In this document: positions 26,354-37,075 of the stretch, piece by piece | How positions within the stretch are numbered: position 1 is the first letter of the stretch | Layout of the letters: every line of letters starts with the position of its first letter | Assembly: GCF_009765755.1 (NCBI RefSeq) | Contig: NZ_LMUV01000002.1 | Location: forward strand, 1 to 64,000 | From: Rhodanobacter sp. L36 | Lineage (GTDB): Bacteria > Pseudomonadota > Gammaproteobacteria > Xanthomonadales > Rhodanobacteraceae | Direction of reading: 5' to 3' | DNA length: 64,000 nt | Program-made: the position numbers and the translations under genes | The notes under the pieces: model-generated | Database searches by the model: none | What the model saw: only the letters and a program-made list of their open reading frames with translations | Told to the model about the DNA's origin: nothing

Positions 26354-26925
26354 GCGGCGCGGACCTGCGCCTGCAATGGTCCGATTTCCAGGCGCGCGCG
26401 CCGGCCAACCCCGGCAACCGCGTCGCCTTCACTTCGGCGAGTTTCAACCTCGGCAGCTTCAACATCGTTCCGGCATTCGCGGCCATCGGCATCCGCATGC
26501 CGAATGCGAGCAACGACCTCGGCTTCGTGATCGATCACCTGCGCGCGCAGGTCACGCTCGACCGCCACCGGATGTGGTCAGTAACGAGTGCGCAGACCGC
26601 CGATTTGCTGACTCACGAGCAAGGCCACTACGACATCGTGGCGCTGGTCGTCTCCGATCTTTTCATCGACCTCACCAACCTGCCGAACGTGATGACCACC
26701 ACGCAGGCCGTGCAGACGTACGCCAACGGAAAGATCAGCGAAGCACAGCGACGCATCGGCGTGATGGAGAGCAATGGCGACGCCGATGGGCTCTACGATC
26801 GGCAGACCAACCACGGCCTCAACACCGGCGCGCAATCCGGCTGGAACCGCGCGTTCTCGCTGTCGCGACCACCGACCGGCATGCGCTTCGACCTCGCGCT
26901 GCAGGCGCAGGGCATTGCGGTCTGA
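26338..26925 (+). CDS. HExxH metalloprotease-like protein (DUF922-like)
   Basis: 195 residues, no signal peptide. The zinc-protease motif HEQGH occurs at 93-97 within DLLTHEQGHYDIVALV, the HExGH form seen in the DUF922 secreted-protease family. A likely third ligand is not identifiable by eye. The N-terminal part (RLQWSDFQARAP) also resembles the opening of DUF922 proteins (a WxDF pattern). CGGAGGG precedes ATG 26338. It is the third gene of the tightly overlapping YkuD-TPR-metalloprotease set. It could be a second effector or a maturation protease; both are inference. Confidence 0.6.
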   Translation: MPNTLSGADLRLQWSDFQARAPANPGNRVAFTSASFNLGSFNIVPAFAAIGIRMPNASNDLGFVIDHLRAQVTLDRHRMWSVTSAQTADLLTHEQGHYDIVALVVSDLFIDLTNLPNVMTTTQAVQTYANGKISEAQRRIGVMESNGDADGLYDRQTNHGLNTGAQSGWNRAFSLSRPPTGMRFDLALQAQGIAV

Positions 26926-28242
26926 CTACTTGAACCGCAGTCCGGTTGTCGCGGGACGCGGATGATCCGGCGCGCCCTGCAGCTTGGCCATGTATTCGGT
27001 GAAGAAGGCGTTTGGCCATCCAAAGTCTTCGCGCGTGAGCTTCTTCGGATCATCCGGATCGAATGACTCGTGCAGGCGATGGTCGCCCGGGTCACTGGCC
27101 AGCAACATCGTCAGAACGTTCTGCTGGCGCCTTGGATCGTCGGTGGTAAAGCCGTCTGCGAGCAGGCCCAGCGGCCACACCATGCCCGGCGGTGTATGCG
27201 GGCTGCCCAGCCCGGCCGCGAACTTGCCCGAATAGAAATACGGATTCGCGCGCGACAACACGAAGCTTCGCGTATCGCGGTACACGGGATCGTCAGTACG
27301 CACATAACCGAAATACGGTGCCGCCAGCAGGTTCGGGATGTTCGCATCGTCCATCCGTTTCGCGTGCCCCAGCCCGTCCACTTCGTAGGCGTAGATGCGT
27401 TTGCCATCCGGCCCGGCGACGATGCCGTACTTCTGGATGCCGGCATGCACGGCCTGCCTCAATGCTTCAGCACGCGTCGCCATCGGCGCGTCGTGCCACA
27501 CCGCCGCGATCTCCTTCATCGCGCTCAGCGCCTGCACCGCCATCATCTCGGCGGGGATCAGAAAATTGTAGGTACACAGATCGTCCGACGGACGGAAACC
27601 GGTCCAGATCATGCCGGTGCGGCCGACCGGATGCATGCCGGAATGCTCCGTCTTCGACGTGAACGTGTAACGGCTGCGACCTGCGTGGTCCTGCTCGGTT
27701 TCCATCGTGTCCAGCACGCGCCGGAACGCCGCGCGAACCTCGGGCGTGAACACCGACGCATCGCCGGTGACCTTGTAATACTTCCACGCCAGCAACACCG
27801 GATAGCACAGCGAATCGAGCTCGAACTTGCGCTCCCACACCGTGTAATTCTGGCGGAATGCGTTCGCATACGGATCAGCGAGCAGGTATTTCGCCTGCCG
27901 CTGGATCACCGCCTTGAACAGCGCGCGCACCTGTGGATCTTTCGCGTAGTCGAGATACGTCGCCTCCACCTGCACGGTGGAATCGCGCAACCATTCCGCC
28001 GGAATGTCACCCGTTTTCACGTACGCCGTACCGTCATCCGCCGCCACGATCTGCGTGCCGGTATTCAGCAACGCCGACCGCACCATCGCCTGCAACGCCG
28101 GATTCGCAGCATGGAAATTCTTCGACGCGGCGACGATCACGTCCGGCTGCGTGACAAGCGCTTTGGGCGGCTGCCTGCCTGCGACGGCGCCAGTAAGGCC
28201 AAGCAGAATGGCAGTGACGCACGACAGGAAACAGCGATGCAT
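26926..28242 (-). CDS. Glycoside hydrolase family 125 protein (exo-alpha-1,6-mannosidase-like)
   Basis: 438 residues with a signal peptide (MHRCFLSCVTAILLGLTGAV). The GH125 signatures are well kept: TGDIPAEWLRDSTVQV, KFELDSLCYP, GMIWTGFRPSDD, DDANIPNLLAAPYFGY, LHESFD and REDFGWPNAFF. Characterised bacterial relatives remove non-reducing alpha-1,6-linked mannose from glycans by an inverting mechanism. It is exported, probably to the periplasm. It is convergent with the metalloprotease-like gene (the two stops abut) and divergent from tssF. Its presence inside the T6SS locus has no obvious functional link. Confidence 0.88.
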   Translation of the reverse strand: MHRCFLSCVTAILLGLTGAVAGRQPPKALVTQPDVIVAASKNFHAANPALQAMVRSALLNTGTQIVAADDGTAYVKTGDIPAEWLRDSTVQVEATYLDYAKDPQVRALFKAVIQRQAKYLLADPYANAFRQNYTVWERKFELDSLCYPVLLAWKYYKVTGDASVFTPEVRAAFRRVLDTMETEQDHAGRSRYTFTSKTEHSGMHPVGRTGMIWTGFRPSDDLCTYNFLIPAEMMAVQALSAMKEIAAVWHDAPMATRAEALRQAVHAGIQKYGIVAGPDGKRIYAYEVDGLGHAKRMDDANIPNLLAAPYFGYVRTDDPVYRDTRSFVLSRANPYFYSGKFAAGLGSPHTPPGMVWPLGLLADGFTTDDPRRQQNVLTMLLASDPGDHRLHESFDPDDPKKLTREDFGWPNAFFTEYMAKLQGAPDHPRPATTGLRFK

Positions 28243-28423
28243 GTATTCAGCCTTTCAATGGAACATTGCGCGGTCGGGCGCATCCGCGAGGTTACAACAC
28301 GACATGTGCGGCCATCCACGATGCCATCGCCATCCGTACTAGGCCCTTCGTGGAATAGAGCGCATCGCCACAGTGGTCGAGACTTCAAGGGACGGCGGAT
28401 GACGCCGCGTCCAAGGCCTGGCG

Positions 28424-30259
28424 ATGCTCGACGAACTGCTGCCGTATTACGAGAACGAGCTCACCAGCCTGCGCTCGCTGTCGATGGAGTTTGCCGCGCG
28501 CTATCCGAAGATCGCCGCGCGCCTCTCGCTCGGCGGCGATGTCTGCGAAGACCCGCATGTCGAGCGCCTGATCGAATCGTTCGCGTTCATCGCCTCGCGC
28601 ATCCACAAGAAACTCGACGACGATTTTCCGCAGATCACCGAAGCGCTGCTGTCGGTGCTGTATCCGCACTACCTGCGGCCGGTGCCGTCGATGTCGATTG
28701 CGCAGCTCACGCCTGCGCCCGGCGCCGAACTCACTGCGATGCAGGCGATACCGCGTGGCACGCAACTGCTGACGCGTGCGATCCAGGGCATGCCGGTGCG
28801 CTATCGCACGGCGTATCCGGTGGACGTGTGGCCGCTGAAAATCGCCGATGCCTCGTTCGAATCGGTGGAACGTTCCGCCTTTGCCGTGCGCGGTGCCGAT
28901 GTCGCGGCCAGCGTGCGCATTCGGCTGGAGGTGGTCGGCAAGGCGACCCTCGCCGCACTCGATCCGCGCCGGCTGCGCTTTTATATCGATGGGGAAAGCC
29001 CGCTCGCGCACGCGCTGCACGAATTGCTGCTCAACAGCGTCGAGTCGGTGAGCGTGGTGTCGCCCGAGGGTTCACCGGTGGTACCGCCGCAACGCCTGCC
29101 GACCGATTGCATCCAGGCCGTCGGCTTCGGCATCGACGAAGGCCTGCTCGATTACGACCCCCGTAGTTTTCTCGGTTACCGGCTGCTGCAGGAATATTTC
29201 ACGTTGCCGGAAAAATTCCTGTTCATCGACATCGATGGTCTCGACCTGAAACGCTTCGGCGGCACGGTGGAACTGCGCATCGCGCTGCGATCGTTCGGTC
29301 GGCCGGAGCGGATCGCACGACTCGAGCAAGCGGTGAATCGCGACACGTTCCGGCTGAACTGCACGCCGATCGTCAACCTGTTCCAGCAACAGGCCGAGCC
29401 GATTCGCGTCACGCAGGAGTTGAGCCAGTATCCGGTGATCCCTGACGTGCGCCGGCCGCTGGGTCTGGAAGTCTATTCGGTCGATCGCGTGCAACGGCTC
29501 ACGCGCAGCGGCGAATCCAGTGTCGGCACCGAATTTCTGCCGTTCTTCTCCACCCGGCATGGGCTCGGCGGCGACGACAGTGGCTGCTACTGGTATGCGC
29601 AGCGCCTGCCATCGGCCAAGCCCAACGACGATGGCACCGAAGTCTCCATCGCACTCGTCGACCGCCAGATGGATCCCCGCGTGCCCGCGGTGGAAACATT
29701 GTCCATCGCGCTCACCTGCACCAATCGCGACCTGCCCTCGCTGCTGCCGTTCGGTGGTGAGGAAAGCATGTTGCAAGTCGAGGAAGGCGGCGTGATCGCA
29801 CGCGCACGTTTGCTCAAAAAGCCCACGCCGACCTGGCGTGCGCCGATGCGCAAGGCCAATCACTGGCGGCTGATTTCGCACCTGTCGCTCAATCATCTGT
29901 CGATCGTCGAAGGTGGGCGCGATGCGTTGCTGGAAATACTCAGCCTGTACAACTTCGCCGACTCCGCCACGCTGCGCAAGCAGATCGCGGGCATCGTCGA
30001 GGTGCGCAGCCAACCATCGCTGAGTCGCGTCGGCAAGGCACCGCGGCAATCGTTCGTGCGCGGCACCGACATCGACATCACCTTCGACGAAGAGCAATAC
30101 GTGGGCTCGGGCGCGTACCTGCTGGCGCGCGTGCTCGATCTCTTCTTCGGCCTGTACTGCACCGCCAACTCGTATACGCGACTCACCGCGCGCAGCGCGC
30201 AGCGCGAAGAACCGCTGGCGTCGTTCGCACCGCGCGCCGGCGCGCAGTCGCTGATCTGA
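28424..30259 (+). CDS. tssF: T6SS baseplate protein TssF
   Basis: 611 residues starting MLDELLPYYENELTSLRSLS, the defining N-terminus of the family, followed by RYPKIAARLSLGG and DPHVERLIESFAFI. The middle includes LFIDIDGLDLKRFGG and the C-terminal half contains FRLNCTPIVNLFQQQAEPI and a late GTDIDITFDEEQYVGSGAYL segment, all typical. TssF forms baseplate wedges with TssG, TssE and TssK. The 181-base gap to the divergent GH125 gene should hold the promoter. It is followed at 13 bases by tssG. Confidence 0.96.
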   Translation: MLDELLPYYENELTSLRSLSMEFAARYPKIAARLSLGGDVCEDPHVERLIESFAFIASRIHKKLDDDFPQITEALLSVLYPHYLRPVPSMSIAQLTPAPGAELTAMQAIPRGTQLLTRAIQGMPVRYRTAYPVDVWPLKIADASFESVERSAFAVRGADVAASVRIRLEVVGKATLAALDPRRLRFYIDGESPLAHALHELLLNSVESVSVVSPEGSPVVPPQRLPTDCIQAVGFGIDEGLLDYDPRSFLGYRLLQEYFTLPEKFLFIDIDGLDLKRFGGTVELRIALRSFGRPERIARLEQAVNRDTFRLNCTPIVNLFQQQAEPIRVTQELSQYPVIPDVRRPLGLEVYSVDRVQRLTRSGESSVGTEFLPFFSTRHGLGGDDSGCYWYAQRLPSAKPNDDGTEVSIALVDRQMDPRVPAVETLSIALTCTNRDLPSLLPFGGEESMLQVEEGGVIARARLLKKPTPTWRAPMRKANHWRLISHLSLNHLSIVEGGRDALLEILSLYNFADSATLRKQIAGIVEVRSQPSLSRVGKAPRQSFVRGTDIDITFDEEQYVGSGAYLLARVLDLFFGLYCTANSYTRLTARSAQREEPLASFAPRAGAQSLI

Positions 30260-30272
30260 TGCGCCCGACACC

Positions 30273-31409
30273 ATGAACATGGACGAGATCCAGGTCAGTA
30301 CGGACATCGAACCATCGCCACCGCGATCGTCGCTGCCGCTGCTCGCCGGTGAGTTGACCGTGCCCGGCCTGCTGCCGCGCGCACCGCTGGAGGGTTTGCT
30401 GGCGGAGCCGGAGCGGTACGGATTTTTCCAGGCGGTGCGCCTGCTCTATCGCGCGCATGGCATGCCGCCGCGTGCCGGTGCCGCCGCGCCGCACGACACG
30501 CTGCGCTTCACCGTGCCCGCATCGCTGAATTTTCCGCCGTGCGAGCTCGACGCGCTGGGGCGCGACACGCAGGACGACGACGAGCAACCGCGCTACACGA
30601 TGAGCGTCAACTTTCTCGGCCTCACCGGTCCTTCCGGCGTGCTGCCGCGGCATTACACCGAGTGGCTGATGACCCAGCAGAAATCGCGCGATCCTGCCGC
30701 GCGCGATTTCATGGATATCTTCAACCACCGCATGCTGAGCCTGTTCTGGCGCGCGTGGGCCAAGCATCGCAGCGAACTTGGCCAGGAAATCGCCGGTGAA
30801 AGCAGCGGCGTGTTGCGCCACGTCTACGACCTGATCGGACTCGGCACGCCCGCGCTGCATGCATTGGTCGAACCGCGCAAACGTGGCGCCACGAAAACGG
30901 CGTTGCCTGCGGCTGCGCTTGGCTATTACAGCGGCCTCGTTGCACAACATCCGCACGGCGTCGGCACGCTGGCGCAAGTGGTTGGTGATGTGGTCGATGC
31001 GCCGGTGGAAGTGATCGGTTGCCACGGCACGTGGCAGAACATTCCTTCGCGCGACCGCACGCAGCTGGGCCGACGCAACCAGCGCTTCGGTGACGGCTGC
31101 GTGCTCGGCTCGCAGTTCTGGGATCGACAAACCACGGTACGCGTGCGCATCGGGCCGATGCGGCTGCGCAGTTTCGAAGCGCTGCTTCCATCGCGCGAAT
31201 TGCTGGGCGCGGTGGTGGAATTGCTGCGTTTCCTCACCGGCCTGGCACTCGATCTGGACATCCAGTTGGTGCTGCAGGCCGAAGCCGTACCGCGCGCGCG
31301 CCTCGGTGGCGCGAAGCCGGCGCGACTGGGTTGGAACAGCTGGCTCGCCGGCCGGCGCAGCGACATGCCGGCGGATGAATGTCGTTTCGTGTTTACCGGT
31401 TTGACGTGA
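30273..31409 (+). CDS. tssG: T6SS baseplate protein TssG
   Basis: 378 residues of the TssG/ImpH family. Landmarks are the PERYGFFQAVRLLYR helix (here as EPERYGFFQAVRLL), LRFTVPASLNFPPCEL, SVNFLGLTGPSGVLPRHY and the HRMLSLFWRAWAKHR stretch. The C-terminal half has WQNIPSRDRTQLGRRNQRFG. TssG pairs with two TssF copies in each wedge. The start may be ATG 30273 or 30279; neither has a strong ribosome-binding site, so translation may be coupled to tssF. Confidence 0.95.
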   Translation: MNMDEIQVSTDIEPSPPRSSLPLLAGELTVPGLLPRAPLEGLLAEPERYGFFQAVRLLYRAHGMPPRAGAAAPHDTLRFTVPASLNFPPCELDALGRDTQDDDEQPRYTMSVNFLGLTGPSGVLPRHYTEWLMTQQKSRDPAARDFMDIFNHRMLSLFWRAWAKHRSELGQEIAGESSGVLRHVYDLIGLGTPALHALVEPRKRGATKTALPAAALGYYSGLVAQHPHGVGTLAQVVGDVVDAPVEVIGCHGTWQNIPSRDRTQLGRRNQRFGDGCVLGSQFWDRQTTVRVRIGPMRLRSFEALLPSRELLGAVVELLRFLTGLALDLDIQLVLQAEAVPRARLGGAKPARLGWNSWLAGRRSDMPADECRFVFTGLT

Positions 31410-31410
31410 C

Positions 31411-31545
31411 TAAGAGCCCATCTCCCGCTGGGAGAAGGGTGCGGATGAGGGTTCGGGCTGCGCAACGCGTTCGCGTTCGCAGCGCCCCTCGTCTGCCTTG
31501 CAGGCATCTTCTCTCCAATGTGGGGAGAAGAAAAAATCTGAAGGA
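31411..31545. repeat. Intergenic repeat between tssG and tssH
   Basis: The 144-base gap begins with GAGCCCATCTCCCGCTGGGA and runs through GAAGGGTGCGGATGAGGG, a sequence type often seen as a dispersed intergenic repeat in xanthomonads. It ends with the partly complementary TCTTCTCTCC...GGGGAGAAGA (about 31508-31531). It is gene-free, and it may weaken or separate transcription of tssH from tssFG. The tssH ribosome-binding site AAGGAGAG follows it. Confidence 0.45.
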
Positions 31546-31553
31546 GAGCAATC

Positions 31554-34202
<2,649 letters not shown>

Positions 34203-34368
34203 GTTGGCTTATGGCCGGCCAATGGGTTGAACAAGACCCGACACTGGGTTTTCGCGAGCCGCCCACCCGATCCCCTGCTATCTGCCACACGGGAAAAGAA
34301 GAGTAGTTCGATCGACCTGGAGTTTCTCGAAGATACCCGTCTGATCTTTTGCCATCCCGGACATTTTT

Positions 34369-35169
34369 ATGTATTACGCCGACCAGCCTTTCCACACGAA
34401 ATACCACGCCAACGCTGGGGACACCGTGGCAGCCATGGCAACTCGCCGTGGTTTTCCCAATGCTGGACCACTCGTTGCGTATCCACCCAACCAAGCGCTT
34501 TTCTCGAGCAAATATGGATCGAATTACCTCAATCTCAGTCGGGAGTTCTCCCTTGCCCCAGGAGATGTCGTCTACCTTCCCTGGCGGGAAGATTCTCTAC
34601 GCAATTTGGTAACCGCTTTTGAAATGCTTATCAAGAATATCAACAATGACAGCGAAAAAATGATCGCAGGATTGATGAAAAGCAAGGAAGAACTTGAGCA
34701 CACCCTCACCATGCTGGATATTCTGTCCGTGGCCAGCGGGGCGACTGTCGCCACGTTTGGTGCAGCTGCCGCTTATCGCTCAGCCGAGCTCGTGGGAACC
34801 GAAGCCTGGTACGCCAAAGACATATTCAAGAACAAAATCGGCGATTTTATTCTTGGCAGATATCTTAACGTGGGCGGTGTAGCGGCGGTTGCGACGGATG
34901 CACCTTCGGCCAAGAGTAGAAGCTACGATTGGGTGCGGCTGTTAGTGCGGCACACGCTGAATGTCCCAAGCCCATCCTATTGGGTCGGATTCATAATGGC
35001 GGTTCAACAAGGGGACTATGATTTATGGTGGTCCGGCCCAGATCACGTTGTGGAAAACAAGCTGCGTGAAATCGCCAGGCGCGCCAAGCTGGAAATACAG
35101 GATTATCAAAAAGGCGTGTTTGCTGCGAAGAGACAGTTGGCGTTGCCGTTCTACCAGCACAGAATATAG
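34369..35169 (+). CDS. Orphan LysM-like protein, candidate T6SS cargo
   Basis: 266 residues, lower in GC than its neighbours. The first 65 residues (AGDTVAAMATRRGF ... FSLAPGDVVYLP) follow the LysM-like pattern of the VgrG-linked protein at 46433 (AGESLASIAKDNGY ... VEGDKLFLP). A helical region (NNDSEKMIAGLMKSKEELEH) and one hydrophobic stretch (DILSVASGATVATFGAAAAY, about 118-137) follow; the rest matches nothing I know. No signal peptide is seen. It sits between intact tssH and a broken copy of the tssH end. The reading may continue in another frame past the stop (see next entry), so the gene could be truncated by a frameshift. Confidence 0.6.
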   Translation: MYYADQPFHTKYHANAGDTVAAMATRRGFPNAGPLVAYPPNQALFSSKYGSNYLNLSREFSLAPGDVVYLPWREDSLRNLVTAFEMLIKNINNDSEKMIAGLMKSKEELEHTLTMLDILSVASGATVATFGAAAAYRSAELVGTEAWYAKDIFKNKIGDFILGRYLNVGGVAAVATDAPSAKSRSYDWVRLLVRHTLNVPSPSYWVGFIMAVQQGDYDLWWSGPDHVVENKLREIARRAKLEIQDYQKGVFAAKRQLALPFYQHRI

Positions 35170-35346
35170 CCAGGGCATGGGACGATTCGATCAAAAAATA
35201 CCCGGCTACTTTCCTGCTGAAGGACGCTTGCTCCATTGAATCAGAAACGGACATCCATACATTCGCGAGCATCGAAAAAGGATCCAGCAAAAGCGTCAGA
35301 GACATCATCAACTTGCGGTGCCAGTCAAATATGTCTCTGACCATTT
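35170..35346 (+). pseudogene. Open remnant after the LysM-like gene, possibly its frameshifted C-terminus
   Basis: In a frame different from the LysM-like gene, an open stretch with protein-like composition continues for more than 50 codons: NIARAWDDSIKKYPATFLLK and then DIHTFASIEKGSSKSVRDII. It has no start codon of its own before residue 55 or so and runs into the duplicated tssH end. It overlaps the last codons of the upstream gene. This could be the original C-terminus lost by a one- or two-base indel near 35110-35165, or the relic of a second small gene such as an immunity gene. Both are inference. Confidence 0.3.
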
Positions 35347-35577
35347 TTCTATCGCGGCCCATCACGGCGGCTTCAACTACGACGACAAACTCATTGACAC
35401 CATTGCCGCACGCTGGGCCGAAGTCGATTCCGGCGCACACCACATTGACAACAGTCTCTCCGGCAGCCTGCTCCCGGAAGTCGCCGGCGAAGTGCTCGAA
35501 CGCATGGGCCACAGCGAACCGGTGAAGGCGATCAACGCGAGCGTCGGGGAAAATGGAAAATTTGCGTATGCGCTGGA
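35347..35577 (+). pseudogene. Duplicated 3' end of tssH (fragment)
   Basis: About 230 bases are nearly the same as the last 220 bases of tssH (33985-34200). The shared protein reads FNYDDKLIDTIAARWAEVDS, then SGSLLPEVAGEVLERM and KAINASVGENGKFAY, against the tssH versions FNYDDKLVDTIAAR, SGSLLPEVAGEVLERM and QAINASVGEDGRFAY. No ATPase domain remains, so it cannot work as ClpV. It stays open in frame from an ATG at 35318 through 35644, overlapping the next gene start. The copy marks the right border of a 1.15-kb segment apparently inserted behind tssH. Confidence 0.85.
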
Positions 35578-35628
35578 GCGCACGCGCGCCGCGGTTTCTG
35601 ACAGCACATCATTGAAAGGGGGAATGCC

Positions 35629-35991
35629 ATGTCACAACGATTGATCTGGATCGCGGCGATCTACCTGCTTGTGGGCGCCACGCTCGGCCTGTACATGGGG
35701 ATGAACCAGAACTTCGCCCTGATGCCGGTGCACGCCCACGTGCTGGTCGCCGGCTGGCTCTCGCTGGCGATGGCCGGCGTCATCTACCGCGTCTATCCCG
35801 CCGCCAGCAACACCCGCCTCGCCCACGCACATTTCTGGTTGCACAACCTCGGCCTGCCCACCTTCATGCTCGGCCTCGCGGCCATGCTCACCGGTCACGA
35901 TGTGCCCGCACTGTTGCCTGTGGGCGCGTTTGCGTTCGCCGCGGGCCTGGCGTGTTTCAGCTTGAATGTGTGGCGGCGTGTCAGGATCTGA
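35629..35991 (+). CDS. Small haem-copper-oxidase subunit I-like membrane protein
   Basis: 120 residues with four hydrophobic helices. The second begins MPVHAHVLVAGWLSLAMAGV, the histidine-rich HAHxxxxGW pattern of one helix of cbb3-type and NO-reductase catalytic subunits, and the third starts with HAHFWLHNLGLP. Only this four-helix piece is encoded, so it is not a complete oxidase. Small stand-alone relatives exist with unknown function, perhaps binding haem. AAGGGGGAATGCC precedes the ATG. Confidence 0.65.
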   Translation: MSQRLIWIAAIYLLVGATLGLYMGMNQNFALMPVHAHVLVAGWLSLAMAGVIYRVYPAASNTRLAHAHFWLHNLGLPTFMLGLAAMLTGHDVPALLPVGAFAFAAGLACFSLNVWRRVRI

Positions 35992-36050
35992 CTCGGCAAG
36001 TTGATGCCCGTCGCTCAACCGGGCGTCGACGCTTCAGGGTGAGCACGCGC

Positions 36051-36827
36051 ATGCCGTTACACACATTTTTTCTTGCCGCGATGGTTCTCGCCACGAGCCC
36101 GCCGCTAGTCATCCGGAACGTTGGACAACCTCCCGCCGGTTGGTCCGTCATCTCGCCGCCCCAGAACGAAACCGAGTGGCACTGCGCCAACTATGCAAGG
36201 GAGGAGTGGACGGTGTCGGGTGACTCTGCGCAAAGCGCCAATATCGCGCCCCATGAAAACGGGAGTGAGATCAGGCTTGCGCTGCCCGATGGCCAGTTGG
36301 TGGGTATCAACGGCGGGGAATTCGGCGGGCGAATTGAATGGATAGGCCAAGACGGAGTCCGTCGCGTGGTGGTTCCCGACAAGAACCCTGTCGCTTTTAC
36401 AACGCGTGGCAACGATATCTTTGTCGCGACGGGTTTGTTTCACATGGGTATTGATTCCGGGGAAATCATCAAGCTCCGCCGGACAGGCAGTGGCACATGG
36501 CAGGTATCAACGGTCATGAATCTCGACGAGGCTCCCGATGCCGGAGCTCGAATCGACGACGCCACATGGATGCTGCTCACCACGCATGGGTTGACCCAGG
36601 TCGACCTGATCGAACTCACAAAAGAGCCGATCTACCGCAACGAAAACTGGAAGCTGCTCTGGGCAAACTCCGTCCGTCCGTTAGGTGACTCATGGCTCGT
36701 GGGTGCACGGCGCGCAGTCATCGAAATCACACCGCGAGGCGGAACGTTCGAAGAGAAATGGTTGATTCCTGCCAGCTGCAGACGTTTAAAAACGTTCGAA
36801 AGTCCGGACTGCGAGTGCAGACCGTGA
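36051..36827 (+). CDS. Exported protein of unknown function
   Basis: 258 residues from ATG 36051, with AGGGTGAG upstream; GTG 36039 is an alternative. A short signal peptide (PLHTFFLAAMVLATSPP) is followed by a beta-rich mature region with repeated turns such as LVGINGGEFGGRIEWIGQDG and NDIFVATGLFHMGIDSGEI, which look like blades of a beta-propeller. Three cysteines sit at the end (CRRLKTFESPDCECRP). The family is not recognised. The 248 bases that follow (36828-37075) contain no gene that I can support. Confidence 0.55.
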   Translation: MPLHTFFLAAMVLATSPPLVIRNVGQPPAGWSVISPPQNETEWHCANYAREEWTVSGDSAQSANIAPHENGSEIRLALPDGQLVGINGGEFGGRIEWIGQDGVRRVVVPDKNPVAFTTRGNDIFVATGLFHMGIDSGEIIKLRRTGSGTWQVSTVMNLDEAPDAGARIDDATWMLLTTHGLTQVDLIELTKEPIYRNENWKLLWANSVRPLGDSWLVGARRAVIEITPRGGTFEEKWLIPASCRRLKTFESPDCECRP

Positions 36828-37075
36828 AAGACATCGCGGCGCCGTTCTTCCAATGCATCTTGCCGACTGTTTCGATCACGTAAACACTCGCGCGCATCGG
36901 ATGCTACCGGCATCGCGGCTTTCAACGAAGCGACGCTTGGGATCTCCTCGACCGCACGGGAACGACGATCGGCGGTCGTGACGCGTGGCGGTTCTGCCGG
37001 TTCTACGGTCTTTGCGACACGACGTGCTAGTTTCCCTGCGATCTCGTTCTGCCGAGTCGCTTCGAAGAAAACGCG

